Below, piece by piece: positions 35,233 through 46,214 of a stretch of DNA of 64,000 nucleotides; within the stretch, counting starts at the first letter, position 1, and every line of letters begins with the position of its first letter. Made by a program: the position numbers and the translations under genes. This DNA comes from CADEED01 sp963711635 (GTDB lineage Bacteria > Pseudomonadota > Gammaproteobacteria > Steroidobacterales > Steroidobacteraceae): contig CAVQEZ010000002.1 of the NCBI GenBank assembly GCA_963711635.1, positions 21,068-85,067 on the forward strand, given 5' to 3'. The notes below the pieces were generated by a model that was not told the origin of the DNA, made no database searches, and saw only the letters and a program-made list of their open reading frames with translations.

Positions 35233-36202
35233 CTACTCGGCCGAATCACCCAACGCCTTCCGGAACTCCTTGTAGTCGGTGGGTCGCTCCGTCGGCGGGT
35301 AGTAGTTCTGCGGGAACCACCGCAACCCCACACGCATGATCTTCGACGTGCCTGTGTCATCCAGTTCGCTGACGTCCTTGATGAAGAAGGCGAAGCGATT
35401 GCTACTCGGCAGCACTGCATTGTCGGTGAACGGAAAAGCGAACGAAGTGAGGGCGAAGTCGAATCGGTAGTCCGCGATCGCCGCGGTGGAAGAAGCCGGC
35501 GTGATCAACACATGCACGCGCTCGGCGGAGAAATCCGGCTTGTCGAACACGATGGAGAGCGTGTCGCGGCAGTCGGGCGAACTGATGCTGAAGGATTTCA
35601 GCTCCTTGCCGGGCACCAGCACGCTCGCGGAACTGGTGGGCTGGCCGAAGCTTTCTTCCAGCTCCGGGTCGCTGACGAACTGGAAGGTGGTCTCCACACT
35701 TGCGGCGGGAGTGCATGCTCGCTACCGGGTCCTCCCACAGCTGCGCGATCTGGCGCTGGATGACACGGTGCGCCGCCTCCCGCAGGTTGCTGCGCGCAGT
35801 CAGGATGGCTTCCGGCGCGACGGTTCCCGTGTACTTGGACAAGCGGTCGTCGGCATCTTGCAGCAGCGGCCTGAGTTCGAAATGCTCGTGGAAATTGAGC
35901 GTCAGGAGCTGCGCCAGCACCGCAAAACGCACCGGATCCTTGTCCGCGTCCGATCCACCGGGCCCGGCAATCGGAGCGATGAGCTGCCCGAACATGGTGG
36001 CGCGCAGTGAGCTCTCGGCCTGTTCGCGCTGGTTGATGAGCTGCAGGTTGGAGCGGTTCTGCTCGAAGTGGTTCGCGAGCCACGCCGCCATGATCGCGCC
36101 CAGCGGCACGGTCAGCTTCATCACCACGTCGAGCCAGAACTGGACGTCGCGCTTGGCTTGCACTTCCGCGCGGCTGTCACCGGCGTTGTTCTCTCCCTTC
36201 AT
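35233..36202 (-). CDS. Hypothetical protein with one N-terminal membrane segment (one frameshift)
   Basis: Not recognised. The N-terminal part (frame ending about 35700) has one hydrophobic segment, VVMKLTVPLGAIMAAWLANHF, then charged helices (QREQAESSLRATMFGQLIAPI). After an indel near 35700 the second frame gives a beta-rich domain (SFSISSPDCRDTLSIVFDKP; FDFALTSFAFPFTDNAVLP) with WFPQNYYPP near the end. The corrected protein has about 322 residues. It is the downstream neighbour of a small secreted protein on the same strand. Probably a membrane-anchored protein; function unknown. Confidence 0.6.
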
Positions 36203-36212
36203 GCGCGGTTCG

Positions 36213-36501
36213 TTACTGGCAGTTGATGCTGATGGTCGCGGCGCCGTTCAGCGCGGCCACCTTCGCGACCTTGCCGTTGGGGCAATTGACCGTGTAGACG
36301 CCGGTAGCCAGCGCCACGGAGAACTTGCCACCCTCCGCCACCTTGATGTCGGCCACCTTGGCTTCGCCCTTGAACACCGGCAGCACGGTGCCGGCCTTGA
36401 CGCCCGTGACCGTGCCCTGCAGGACGCCAACCTGCGCTTGGGCGCCCGCGGCACCCAGCAACAGCGCAATGACGATCGATGCATTTGTTCAGCTTTTTCA
36501 T
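36213..36501 (-). CDS. Small secreted protein (frameshift in the signal peptide)
   Basis: The start MKKLNK is in one frame and the continuation ASIVIALLLGAAGAQAQVG in the next, so one base is extra or missing near 36480. Joined, they make a normal Sec signal peptide ending AQA, followed by about 67 residues of small beta-strands (GVLQGTVTGVKAGTVLPVFK; GKFSVALATGVYTVNCPNGK) with two cysteines. The mature part resembles a carboxypeptidase-regulatory-like fold with many Val/Gly. Function unknown. Confidence 0.55.
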
Positions 36502-36636
36502 GTCGGCACTCCGGAATCGCGTGGCCCGCCGGCTGGCAGGTAATGACGCACTATATTGGCGTCGTCGCGAGTTTGGCTATCCGTCGCGAGTGCGTCTCGT
36601 CGGACGCGTTGAAGTGAGTTTGCGATGGCGACCGGG

Positions 36637-37984
36637 TCACGAGGAGCGCAGTGATGCGAAGCCGGCACGCAGTTCCTGAGCAAACAGGAACGGCTGCTCC
36701 CATGCGGCGAAGTGGCCGCCCCTGTCCACCTTGTTGAAGTGAATGAGCTTCGGGTAGGCCCGCTCGGTCCAGCTGCGCGGCGCTTCGTACTGCTCGCCGG
36801 GAAAGACGCTGACCGCCACCGGGATGTTGACGCCCTTGGCGTCCCAGTAGCCGCCCTTGTATTCCCAGTAGAGACGCGACGCCGAGACAGCGGTGTTCGT
36901 CACCCAGAACAGGGTGATGTTGTCCAGGATCTCCTCGCGCGTCAGCTCGCCGCTCGTGCTGTGGGTGCGGCGCAGTCCGGCAGTCATGGCCGCGGCCGGC
37001 TGCCCGCCGGCATCGTCGTGGTCGAGCAGCCAGGCGGCCAGGCCGACCGGCGAGTCCGCGATGCCGTACAGGGTCTGCGGCCGCGACGCCATGATCCGGG
37101 CGTATGCGACGCGCTTGAGAGTTGTCTCCAGCTGCTCGTACGCGCGCCGTTCCTCGGCCGAGAGGCCCGCCGGCGGCGGCTCGCCCTTGAGCAGGGGACT
37201 TGTAGACGTCGGCCGGCACGATCGCGGGCAGGTTGGTGTGGATGCCCAGCAGTCCCGCCGGCGCCTGCAGGCCCATCTGGTCGACCACGAAGGCGCCCCA
37301 GTCGCCGCCCTGCGCGACGTAGCGCGTGTAGCCCAGCCGCGTCATCAGCTGGTGCCAGGCGCGGCCCATGCGCTCGGGGCCCCAGCCGGTGGTGGTGGGC
37401 TTGCCCGAGAAGCCGTAGCCGGGCATGGAAGGGATCACGACGTCGAATGCGTCCGATGCGCCGGCGCCGTGGGCCGTGGGGTTGACCAGCGGATCGATGA
37501 TCTTGAGCTGCTCGATGACCGAGCCGGGCCAGCCGTGGTTGACCACGAGCGGCAGCGCATTCGCGTGGCGCGAGCGCACGTGGATGAAGTGGATGTCCAG
37601 CCCGTCGATCTCGGTGATGAACTGCGGCAGCATGTTCAGCCTGGCCTCGCACTTGCGCCAGTCGTATTCGCGGGCCCAGTACTGCGCCAGTTCGCGCATG
37701 GTGGCCAGCGGCACGCCCTGCGATTCGTCGGACACGGTTTCCTTCTCGGGCCACTGGGTGGCGGCGATGCGCCGGCGCAGGTCGTCGAGCCTGGCTTGCG
37801 GCACGTTCACCCTGAACGGGCGGATGGCGGCGCCCGGGGCAGCGGGGCGCGGCTGCGGCTGGCCCGCCGAGGCGAATGCCAACGGGCTCGCGGACAGGAC
37901 GGCCGCCGAAGCGGCGATGAAGCCGCGGCGCGTGAGCGGCGTGGGCAAAGTGTTGGTCGGTGGGTTCTCCGGGTTCATGGGCAT
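36637..37984 (-). CDS. Tat-exported epoxide hydrolase (one frameshift)
   Basis: Starts MPMNPENPP at 37984 with a Tat-type leader (LTRRGFIAASAAVLSASPLA). The N-terminal epoxide hydrolase domain (IRPFRVNVPQARLDDLRRRI) and the first half of the alpha/beta-hydrolase fold follow: HGWPGSVIEQ (oxyanion-hole HGxP) and QGGDWGAFVVDQ (nucleophile Asp). A frameshift near 37195 moves the rest, with GHFAAWEQP (catalytic His), to another frame. The corrected length is about 448 residues. It is likely a juvenile-hormone-type EHN epoxide hydrolase acting in the periplasm. The break looks like an indel error because both halves are well conserved. Confidence 0.85.
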
Positions 37985-38583
37985 GTCCTCGTCTCGATGC
38001 AGGGTGGCGCGATGGCGTGCGTGCGACGCGGGATCGGCCCGCGACGCACGACGGCATGAAACCATGAGGCAGGGGGCCGGTCGATTGCACGATGGTGTCG
38101 CCGATACCTTGGTACACGCACCAATCACTGTGGGCCCGCCGCTCGCGTTATGCCACGCACGCGCTCGACGCCGTCGAAGTACTGGAACGTGCGCGAGGCC
38201 GTGAAGGAGCTGCCTTTTCTGCAGTCGATACAGAGTGCCTACGACTAGGGCTTTCGCCGCATCGTGGTGTACGGCAACTACACCGATGCCGAGGTGAGCA
38301 GACCGTGTCGCTCATCTATCGACATGGCAATTCACACACAGAATGCCTTTAGCTTTTCATTGATTCGAGTGATTGACGAATTCTTTCCGACTGGCACCAG
38401 CTCAACGAGGCTCCGCGTGAAATACGTGCCGCTCTTTCTTGTTGTTCTCGCAGTCGACCCCCGTTAAGTCGGCAGTATCTGACTGCGATAGCTCCTGCGA
38501 CTCCCGCCTTTGCTGCAAGTTTCGCGACAGACTCGATTGCTAGCTTGGCTTCCGATGACGATCAACCGTTCGAGGAATCAGCC
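37985..38583. other. Intergenic region between epoxide hydrolase and TonB receptor genes
   Basis: No intact gene. A plus-strand stretch at about 38180-38300 reads REAVKELPFLQSIQSAYD, a stop, then GFRRIVVYGNYTDAEV, which looks like a decayed coding fragment (possibly TonB-receptor barrel). The final 100 bases hold the leader ORF described next. No clear promoter pair found. Confidence 0.25.
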
Positions 38584-38676
38584 ATGCTGAACCGATTCTT
38601 GCCGTTTGCCGCTCCCATATGTGTATCTGTCTCGCTTCCGGCGCATACGCCCGGCGCAAGGAGGAGATCGGCATGA
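38584..38676 (+). CDS. Possible 30-codon leader ORF upstream of TonB receptor 1
   Basis: ATG at 38584 encodes 30 residues (MLNRFLPFAAPICVSVSLPA, then an HTPGARRRSA end). Its TGA overlaps the receptor ATG as ATGA, and the receptor's strong AAGGAGG box lies inside the leader's end. This is the layout of translational coupling. It could also be chance; there is no homology evidence. Confidence 0.3.
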   Translation: MLNRFLPFAAPICVSVSLPAHTPGARRRSA

Positions 38677-41117
38677 AACGGATCATTCGGCTTTTCGCAG
38701 GGGCGCTGGCCATCTGCGCATCATCTGCTGCGATGGCGCAAAGTGCAGATGGTGGGATGCGCATTGCAGTAGTCAGTATGGAGACACAGCGGCCTCTCGA
38801 GGGCGTGACTGTGACCGTGACCGACCGCGACGGTAACGTCGTTACCGGTCGTACGGAGGCCAACGGAACTGTCGAATTGAGTGACCTTGACACCGGGCTC
38901 TATGCGGTCACGGCAGATGGCCCTGGCTTGGTTGCAGCCAGCGAACCCAGCGTACGTGTAGTCGGCCGCAAGGTGACTCCGCTAAACCTCGAGATGCTCG
39001 CCCGCACGGAGGCGCTCGAGGAAGTCGTAGTTTCAGCCCGCGCGAAAATTGCCGATCCGCATGGGGCGGTGAGCAACTCCTTGCTGAACCGAGAGGAACT
39101 GCGCAGTGCCGTTGGCGCAGGCAGTGACGTCATGCGAGCGCTGGACGGCCTGCCGGGGCTGATATCCACCGGCGAATTCGCCAGCTTCTCCGTGCGCGGC
39201 CGTGGACCCCGAGACAACCTGATCCTGATTGACGATCTGCCCTTTGACCGTGTGGTTCACTTCGACCAGACACTCGGCGAGGAGGAGGACATCGGTGGCG
39301 GTGGTCGCTACTCGATCTTCGCGCCGAATTCCATCGCGAGTGCGGAATTCTCGCCCGGCGGCTGGAGCGCTGCGTATGGAGGGCGCTCGGGTTCGCTGCT
39401 GAAGCTCGACGTCGCTAGGCGGAAGCCCGACGCCCAGCGCCAGTCTGCGGGTGGACATCGCAGGGCTCGAACTCGGCTACGAGGGGCCAAGCGGCATCCA
39501 TGATGATACGACCGTGTTTCTCACGGCGCGCCAATTCGATTTCGGGCAGCGTCTTCGAGATGATTGAAGAATTGGACATTGGCCAGCCGGAGCTGACCGA
39601 TATCGTCCTCAAGACGGTGACTTCCCTCGATGCAGACAACACGATCGAATTCCTCGGTGTTTACGCGCCGGAGGAATACACGCGGGACATCGACAACGTC
39701 CTCGAGTCCCCGAACTTCGAGGACGTGTCGCTGATCGACACCGAGCAGGACCTGTACCTGACGGGGCTGACCTGGCGCCGCCTGGTCGGGGAGACCGGTG
39801 AATGGACGAATCGACTTTACCTCCGCGCGAACGACAAGACTTCAGTCGGAGGGTGAGGCTTACCCGGATCTCGTGCCGGAGGGCACGCCGGCCACGGACG
39901 TCCCGGTGCGCGAGCGCTTGATTACCGTCACCGAGAAGGAAACCGAGATCGGCTGGCACAGCGACTATGTGACTCGCAACCGCTTCGGCCAGGGATCGGC
40001 CGGGCTGCGCGTCTGGCAGACCGACGTCGATTATTCGACTTTCCTCAGGGAGGACTGGGACCGATTCGTCTATCGTTCGACCGATCCGCGTCCGCCCGGC
40101 CAGCAATACATCACGTTGACACCGGATAACATCAACTCGGTTTATGCGGCGAAGGAGACCAGCTATGCCGCATACGGCGAGCAGGTGTTCGAGTTCGCTC
40201 ACTGGGATCTGAGAGCAGGGCTTCGTTACGATCGCGATGGCTTTGCGGACGAATCGCTCGTCTCTCCGCGGCTTGCGGCGAACTGGCGCCCCGAGCCGGG
40301 CATGCGAGTGTCGGCAACTGCGGGCGTGTTCTATCAGTCGCCGCGCTTTCTGGTCCGCGCGGCCAGCCCCGAGAACTTCGCTATCGAAAACGAGCGAATC
40401 ACTCACGTGAGTGTCGGCTTCGAGCGGTACTTCGGCCCGGACTGGTCGCTGCTCGTCGAGCCGTACTATCAGTGGCTGGATAATCTCGTCGTCGAGCAGG
40501 AACGCACCAGTGGCCGGGTCACCAACGACGGAGAGGGCACGAATCTCGGCCTGGACGTCGTTCTGTCACGGCGCTTTGAGGATGGCTGGTTCGGGAACAT
40601 CGTCTACGCCTACAACGATGCACGCATCGATGATAACGACGGCTTCGGGGACTATGACGCCGATTTCAACCGCGAGCACTTCTTCTCCATCGGCGGCAGC
40701 TGGGAGATCAGCGAACGCTGGAAGTTCGGTGCACGCTGGAAATGGGCGACCGGGCGACCCACAGACGACTTCATCATCAATAGTGACGTGCTGGGACCAG
40801 GACAGCCGCTGCGCTACTCGAAGGAACTGACGCAGCAGAACGCGCTTCGGCTTGATGACTCTCACTCGCTCAATATCCGGGTTGATTACCGGCGTACTCT
40901 CGGGCCGGTGGACCTGGTCGCGTTCCTGGATGTGATCAACGTCTATGCCGGTCCAGGCGGTGAATCGCAGGAGTTCGACCCGCGGCGGGGCGTAAATGTC
41001 GCAGACGAAGGGGAAGCATTTCCCATCATCGGCCTCATCTTTGAACGCGAGACTCCTGGTGAGAAAACGCGCCGGAAGGTGTGTATTCGGTCGAGGTGGA
41101 AGAGGAGGGCTACCTGA
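38673..41117 (+). CDS. TonB-dependent receptor 1 with carboxypeptidase-regulatory-like domain (frameshifted)
   Basis: Starts MKRIIRLFAGALAICASSAA (signal peptide) after an AAGGAGG box. Next come a CarboxypepD_reg-like domain (residues about 30-105), the plug with FSVRGRGPRDNLILIDDLPF, and SPGGWSAAYGGRSGSLLKLD. The barrel continues in other frames (breaks near 39415, 39480-39500 and 39850) to FPIIGLIFERETPGE at about 41063. The frame then runs 17 codons on, where a neighbouring receptor would stop. It probably imports a carbohydrate or similar ligand. The frameshifts lie in coherent sequence, so indel errors or early decay are both possible. Confidence 0.78.
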
Positions 41118-43247
41118 AAGCCGTGCAGGCGGATGTACGGGTTGTGCTTCGCAGAGCGGCTGCTGTCGAATTCGCGCAGGTGCGCGGGAGCGATGAGGTG
41201 CTTGCCGAAGTGGTTGCGGCACGCTCAGCCGCAGATGATCCACGCGCAACGCCGAATACCGTGCTCATGGAGCGGGAAGAGATCTGGCGCAGTCCGGGCA
41301 GCGCAGGCGACGTGTTCCGAGCGCTGGACGTTCTGCCGGGCGTGTCGCGAAGGGCGAGTTCTCAAGCTTCACCGTGCGCGGCAACGGGCCGCGGGACAAC
41401 CTGATCCTGATCGACGGCATTCCTTTCGATAAAGTTGCGCATTTCGATGAGTCGCTCGGCGAGCAGGAAGCCGTCGATGGCGGCGGACGATATTCGATCT
41501 TCGCGCCGAACATCATCGGCAGCGCCAGGTTTTCTCCGGGCGGCTGGCGGGCGGCCGAGGGCGGCAAGAATGGTTCGTTGCTGGAGCTGGAGATCGCGGA
41601 AGGCAATCGCGTGAGCTCCACGGTGGGCGCACGCATCGACATCATCAGAGTGGAGGCGGACTACGACGGGCCGAGCTACGTGGTCGATAACACCAGCTTG
41701 CTGCTGTCGGCGCGCCGGTTCGATTTCGGCAACTTGCTCGAAGCGATCGATGAGAACGACATCGGCACGCCGCGCCTGACCGCTTTCATCGTGAAGTCCG
41801 TCACCGACCCGAATGACGATCATCGTCTCGAGATGCTGGCGATTCACGCAGGCGAGGATTTCAAGCGCACGGTCGAGAATGCGATCGAGTCCGAGAAATT
41901 CGAGGACGTGGGGATCGAGCGAGTCCGAGCAGGACAGCACATTGTTCGGCGTGACGTGGCGGTGGTCTCCCGGTGAGGTCGCACAGTTGCGCAATACGTT
42001 CGATCGTCGCAACAGCGACACCACGGCACGCAGGGCAAGGCATTTCCGGATCTCGCGGGTCCCGACCCGACACCTGCGACGACTACGCAGACATCGCACG
42101 CATCGAGGAAAGTGAAACGGATATCGGCTGGGGCGGCGATTTCAGCACGATACTCGGCTCGGAGGGACTATTTCGGCCGGTGCGCGCGTCGCGCGCGTGG
42201 ATCTCGACTTCGACCGTCGTCTCTCCGGAGAGTGGATACGATTGTGTACGAACAGTCGGACTTTCGTGCCGACCGACACAACGCTACATCGTGCTGACGC
42301 CGGAAGGATACGACTCGACGTGAGCGCAGCGGAGACGCGCATCGCTGCCTACGCGGATTACGCGTGGACCATCGGAGATTTCACCTGCACACCTGGAGTG
42401 CGCTACGAGCGAGATGGGTTTTCTGGAAAGTACGTAGTCGCCCCGCGCCTGCTATTGAGATGGCAACCCGATGCGGTCACCCGAGTGTGGACTGGAGGTG
42501 GCGTGTACTATCAAGCACCGCGTTATCTCGATATCGCGGCCGATCGGTCCAATCTCGATCTGAAGAGCGAGCGCTCCACGCAGTGGGTGCTGGGCTTTTC
42601 CCGGCACCTGCGCGAGGACCTGCGTTTTTCGGCCGAAGGGTATTATCAAAAGCTCGACGATCTGATCGTGTTCGACGATCGGACCACGAACACAGCAACG
42701 AACAGCGGCGAGGGGTCGCGACGGGCGTGGATCTGATGCTCGCCAAGCGCATGAGCCGAGGCTGGAGCGCTTCGGCGACCTACTCATACTCGCGCGCCCG
42801 CCGCGATGACAAGCTCGGCGAAGGCGAATATGCGTCGGATTGGGATCGGCCGCATGCGTTCGGAATCGTCGGCGTCTGGCAGCCGAGCGATCGATGGACA
42901 TTCTCGGCGAAATGGAAATATGCTTCGGGCCGGCCCACCGATGCGTTCGTCGTACACAGCGACGTGTTGGGAGACGCAGGCCCTGTGCGCTACTCGAAGG
43001 AGCTGACGCGCACCAACGCCGAGCGCCTGCCTGCCTATCATTCGCTGAGTCTGCGCGCGGACTACAGCGCCGCATTGGCCCGCTGAGCCTGGTTGCTTAT
43101 CTGGACATCCTGAACGTTTACGGTCGCGAGAACGCCAACGGTTATGAATGGGACGAACGTCGCCGCGTCAACATCATCGAAGGACTCGATGAGTCGCTGC
43201 CCACCATCGGACTCAGGTTCGAGTACTCCTGGACGCCAGGCGAATGA
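41066..43247 (+). pseudogene. TonB-dependent receptor 2, head-truncated and frameshifted paralogue
   Basis: Begins mid-domain with NAPEGVYSVEVEEEGYLKAV, equivalent to about residue 75 of receptor 1; signal peptide and the first half of the regulatory domain are absent. The plug (FTVRGNGPRDNLILIDGIPF; SPGGWRAAEGGKNGSLLELE) and barrel (GVYYQAPRYLDIAADRSNL; FSAKWKYASGRPTDAFVVHS) follow in at least six frames, ending PTIGLRFEYSWTPGE at 43247. It resembles receptor 1 throughout. Without a start or signal peptide it cannot make a receptor as sequenced; assembly collapse of two near-identical genes is an alternative. Confidence 0.7.
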
Positions 43248-43268
43248 GCCGATCACTGAGATGGCCCA

Positions 43269-43934
43269 TTGAGATTGCTCATCATCGAAGATAACCAGCG
43301 TCTCTGTCAGGCCGTCGCGGAGAGCCTGCGTGCGCAAGGGTTCGCAGTCGATACAGCGGCCTCGGCGACCGAGGGACTGCGGGTCTGGCGAGCGGCCGAC
43401 TACGATGCCGCCGTGCTCGATCTCATGCTCCCGGACGGCACCGGCCTCGACGCGCTGAAGGAAATGCGTGACCGAGGTAACATGACACCCGTGCTGATCC
43501 TCACCGCGCTAGGTGCGATCGAGGATCGCGTGCGCGGTCTGGATTGCGGTGCGGACGACTATCTCGTCAAACCCTTCGCGATGCAGGAGCTCATCGCTCG
43601 GCTGCGCGCGCTGTTGCGTCGTCCGGGCGCGGCATTGGGTCGCACGCTGACGCTCGGTAACGTGAAGCTCGATACGTCCGCACGCATCGCCACCGTCGCC
43701 GAGACGCAGCTCAATCTGACACGCTCGGAGCTGATCGTACTCGAAGCGCTGCTGCGCAATCAGGGACGTGTCATCTCGAAGGAGCGGCTTGCCGAATGCC
43801 TGTACGATTTCGAGCAGGAGCGCAGCGCGAATTCGGTGGAGACGCAAGTGCACAGGTTGCGCAAGAAGCTCGCGGCCGCGGGCGCTGATGTGTCGCTCCG
43901 GACTTTGCGCGGTCTGGGCTATCTTGCCTCCTGA
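43269..43934 (+). CDS. OmpR-family response regulator
   Basis: 221 residues: receiver domain MRLLIIEDNQ.. with acidic pocket E7/D8, phospho-acceptor Asp51 (AAVLDLMLPDG), Lys near 101 (DYLVKPFAM), and a C-terminal winged helix (LTLGNVKLDTSARIATVAE; SANSVETQVHRLRKKL). It is close to QseB/PmrA. The start is a TTG at 43269; the nearest ATG is out of frame. It follows the receptor 2 stop by 21 bases and precedes the kinase by 10, so the three may be one operon with a role in controlling uptake. Confidence 0.9.
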   Translation: MRLLIIEDNQRLCQAVAESLRAQGFAVDTAASATEGLRVWRAADYDAAVLDLMLPDGTGLDALKEMRDRGNMTPVLILTALGAIEDRVRGLDCGADDYLVKPFAMQELIARLRALLRRPGAALGRTLTLGNVKLDTSARIATVAETQLNLTRSELIVLEALLRNQGRVISKERLAECLYDFEQERSANSVETQVHRLRKKLAAAGADVSLRTLRGLGYLAS

Positions 43935-43944
43935 TCGCGGCTCG

Positions 43945-45300
43945 ATGCGTGCCCCGTCCCTACTTCGATCACTCGTCGTTCGACTGACCATCGTGGTCGT
44001 GCTGGCGCTGGCCGGCAGCTATCTGGTGTTGTACTTCGAATTTCGCGAAGGGCTGTGGGGTCTGGAAGGCCAGAGCATTGCCATCCAAGTGCAGGACCTG
44101 CGTGCGTCGATCGTGTCGGGGACGGGCCCACCGCGTCTCGAGTTGCCACGGTCCCTGCAAGAGTTCTACGCCCAACCGGATACATTGAACGGTTATCAAT
44201 TGCTGAGCGCAGATGGCACGGTGCTGGAGTCGGGCGGTTTCTCTGCGCCTTATCTGCCATTGCCGGTCGCTCAAGGCAGTGGGCAGATCGTCATGCAGCG
44301 GGAAACGGATGCGTTGTCGGGCAACAGCATCATGGCTGCCGCGCTCGATCTCGATGATCGTCACGGCCCATACTGGTTGCGGGTGGTGCGGAATCTCGAA
44401 GATGCAGAGAGTCTGGTCGCCCAGCTCATGCTCGGCGCGTTGGAAGAGCTGTATTGGCCGATTGCCCTGCTGCTGATCGCCGTGGTCAGCGTCGTGGTCG
44501 TGACGGTGCTGTCATCGCTTCGCTCCTTGCGTGCCGTCTCGCATCAGGCCTCGATGTTGTCGCTGTATCGTTTGGACGAGCGGTTGCATGCCCAAAACCT
44601 TCCTCGGGAGCTCGTTCCGCTGGTTCAGGCAGTCAACGCCTCGCTCGATCGGCTCGAAGCGGACTATCGCGTGCAGAGGGAATTTACCGCCAACGCCGCG
44701 CATGAGCTGCGTACCCCGCTTGCGACGTTGCGAGCACGGCTCGAGTCCCGCTTTTCGGCGCAGGAGCTGGGCGATGTTGCGTTCGAAATCGAACAGCTCG
44801 CGCGGCTCGTCGAGCAACTGCTCTGTCTTGCGCGCCTCGATTCGCAGGAACAGTTCCAGTTTGCCGCGTTCGACGCTCACGCCGTTGCGCTGGAAGTGGC
44901 TCGGGAGCTGGCGCCTGTTGCGCTCGAATCAGAGCACTACGTGACCGCCGCGACGCCCGACGCTTCCGTGCCTGCGCACGGGAATGCAACACTGACGCGC
45001 CTGGTCTTTCGCAACCTGATCGAGAACGCGATTCAGTACACGCCCGCCGGCACGTCGATCACGCTGTCCGCTGATTCTGCCACTGTGATCATCGCCGATG
45101 ATGGGCCCGGAATCGCTGCGCATGCCGCTGCGTCCCTGTTCGAGCGGTTCCGCCGCGGTCCCAATGCCTCGGGCCCCGGCGCAGGCTTGGGGCTCGCAAT
45201 CGCGAAGTGCATCATGGAGCGGCAAGGCGGACGCCTGTCGCTCGACGCGAATGCGGCCCGCGGGGCGCGTTTCGTGATGGAGTTTCCCGAACCTAGGTAA
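43945..45300 (+). CDS. Two-component sensor histidine kinase
   Basis: 451 residues. Transmembrane helix 1 (about 8-31), a periplasmic sensor of about 135 residues without recognised fold, and transmembrane helix 2 (LLLIAVVSVVVVTVLSSL, about 172-190) are followed by HAMP-like helices and HisKA (AAHELRTPLATLRARL; His near residue 252). HATPase follows: NLIENAIQYTPAG (N box), DDGPGI (G1), GAGLGLAIAK (G2). The ATG at 43945 is chosen because the upstream frame is a shadow of the regulator. It is the partner of the response regulator just before it. Confidence 0.92.
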   Translation: MRAPSLLRSLVVRLTIVVVLALAGSYLVLYFEFREGLWGLEGQSIAIQVQDLRASIVSGTGPPRLELPRSLQEFYAQPDTLNGYQLLSADGTVLESGGFSAPYLPLPVAQGSGQIVMQRETDALSGNSIMAAALDLDDRHGPYWLRVVRNLEDAESLVAQLMLGALEELYWPIALLLIAVVSVVVVTVLSSLRSLRAVSHQASMLSLYRLDERLHAQNLPRELVPLVQAVNASLDRLEADYRVQREFTANAAHELRTPLATLRARLESRFSAQELGDVAFEIEQLARLVEQLLCLARLDSQEQFQFAAFDAHAVALEVARELAPVALESEHYVTAATPDASVPAHGNATLTRLVFRNLIENAIQYTPAGTSITLSADSATVIIADDGPGIAAHAAASLFERFRRGPNASGPGAGLGLAIAKCIMERQGGRLSLDANAARGARFVMEFPEPR

Positions 45301-45660
45301 GTTTCACACGTTGCTCGGCACGTACGGGTCAGATCGATCGATGCTCAGGCGCCGACACGATTCGCTCGGGAGAATGCTTTCAGAAGTCGTATAGCCCCAC
45401 GAGACTGGGGGAGCTGCAGCGGGTCTGAATCAGAGAAGCATTTCAAAAGCATGCAGAGCTCAAAGAGACTGTAGCAGAGCGCGCTCTCAAGTCCGGCTTG
45501 CTTGTAATCGAACAGCAGCATAAATCGAAACAGTGTTGTGGCACGGCAAGACCTGATCCTGGGCTCCAAACTCACTAACGATCTCGCAAAGGTACCAAGG
45601 TGCGGCCCTGAGCTGACCAGTGTTTGACGGACACCTTGATTACCTCGCAGAGTGAGGTAT
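45301..45660. other. Non-coding stretch after the histidine kinase
   Basis: No supported gene; only short ORFs without family features. It marks the end of the block with gammaproteobacterial-type gene content and leads into the transposase remnant. No recognisable terminator hairpin was found. Confidence 0.4.
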
Positions 45661-45671
45661 GGAGGTGACGT

Positions 45672-45790
45672 ATGGCAGGGTCCGCAAGAAGCATTCGCGA
45701 GAGTTCAAACTCAGGCCGTGCGTGCGCTGCGATCAGGGCAACACACAGCGAGCGAGTTGGCTCGACGACTTGGACGCTGTTGTATCATCC
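45672..45790 (+). pseudogene. IS3-family OrfA transposase remnant
   Basis: Two frames join to RKKHSREFK then TQAVRALRSGQHTASELARR, the N-terminal helix-turn-helix of IS3-family OrfA proteins. A one-base shift lies near 45710. The sequence loses similarity after about 45790, and no OrfB or terminal inverted repeats are visible. It is therefore a fragment of an old insertion at or near a junction. Confidence 0.5.
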
Positions 45791-46214
45791 GCCGCAGCGA
45801 TCAGCGAGTGACGCACTCGCGGCCAGTGTGGGCAGAAACGCTGGACGCTTATTGCTGTGTCCAGACTTCGGATCAGACGACGAATGGATAGCGGCGGCAC
45901 GCGACCAACAGCGGCGACTAGTTGGACAGAACAGGCGAAAGCCAGAGTCGCCAACGAAAGTCGATGTACTCTAGTTTCGACTTGACATGTGGTGTCCGAT
46001 TTCGACTCCGTCTGACGCAGCGGCCGGTTTCCACTCATTGCGGAAGCATCTAAAGTATGTGGCCGAATAGATGCGCAGCGCAGTAAATGGGGGCGGGGTT
46101 GGGAAAGGCGCGTTGCGGGCGCGAAAGGAAGTGCTCCGAAGCTCTCTACCGATTGGTGACACATGTTGTTCCGCAATGAGGACTTAGGCTCGGATGGTCT
46201 AGTGAACGGAGTTA
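45791..46214. other. Non-coding stretch before the AIPR fragment
   Basis: No supported gene. Base composition drops from GC-rich to roughly balanced in the second half, matching the following fragment. No promoter could be placed with confidence. Confidence 0.35.

Noticed and set aside
38180..38300. Short coding-like stretch before the TonB receptor
   Set aside because: Has an internal stop and no start or extended similarity that I can support; left as a note in the intergenic entry.
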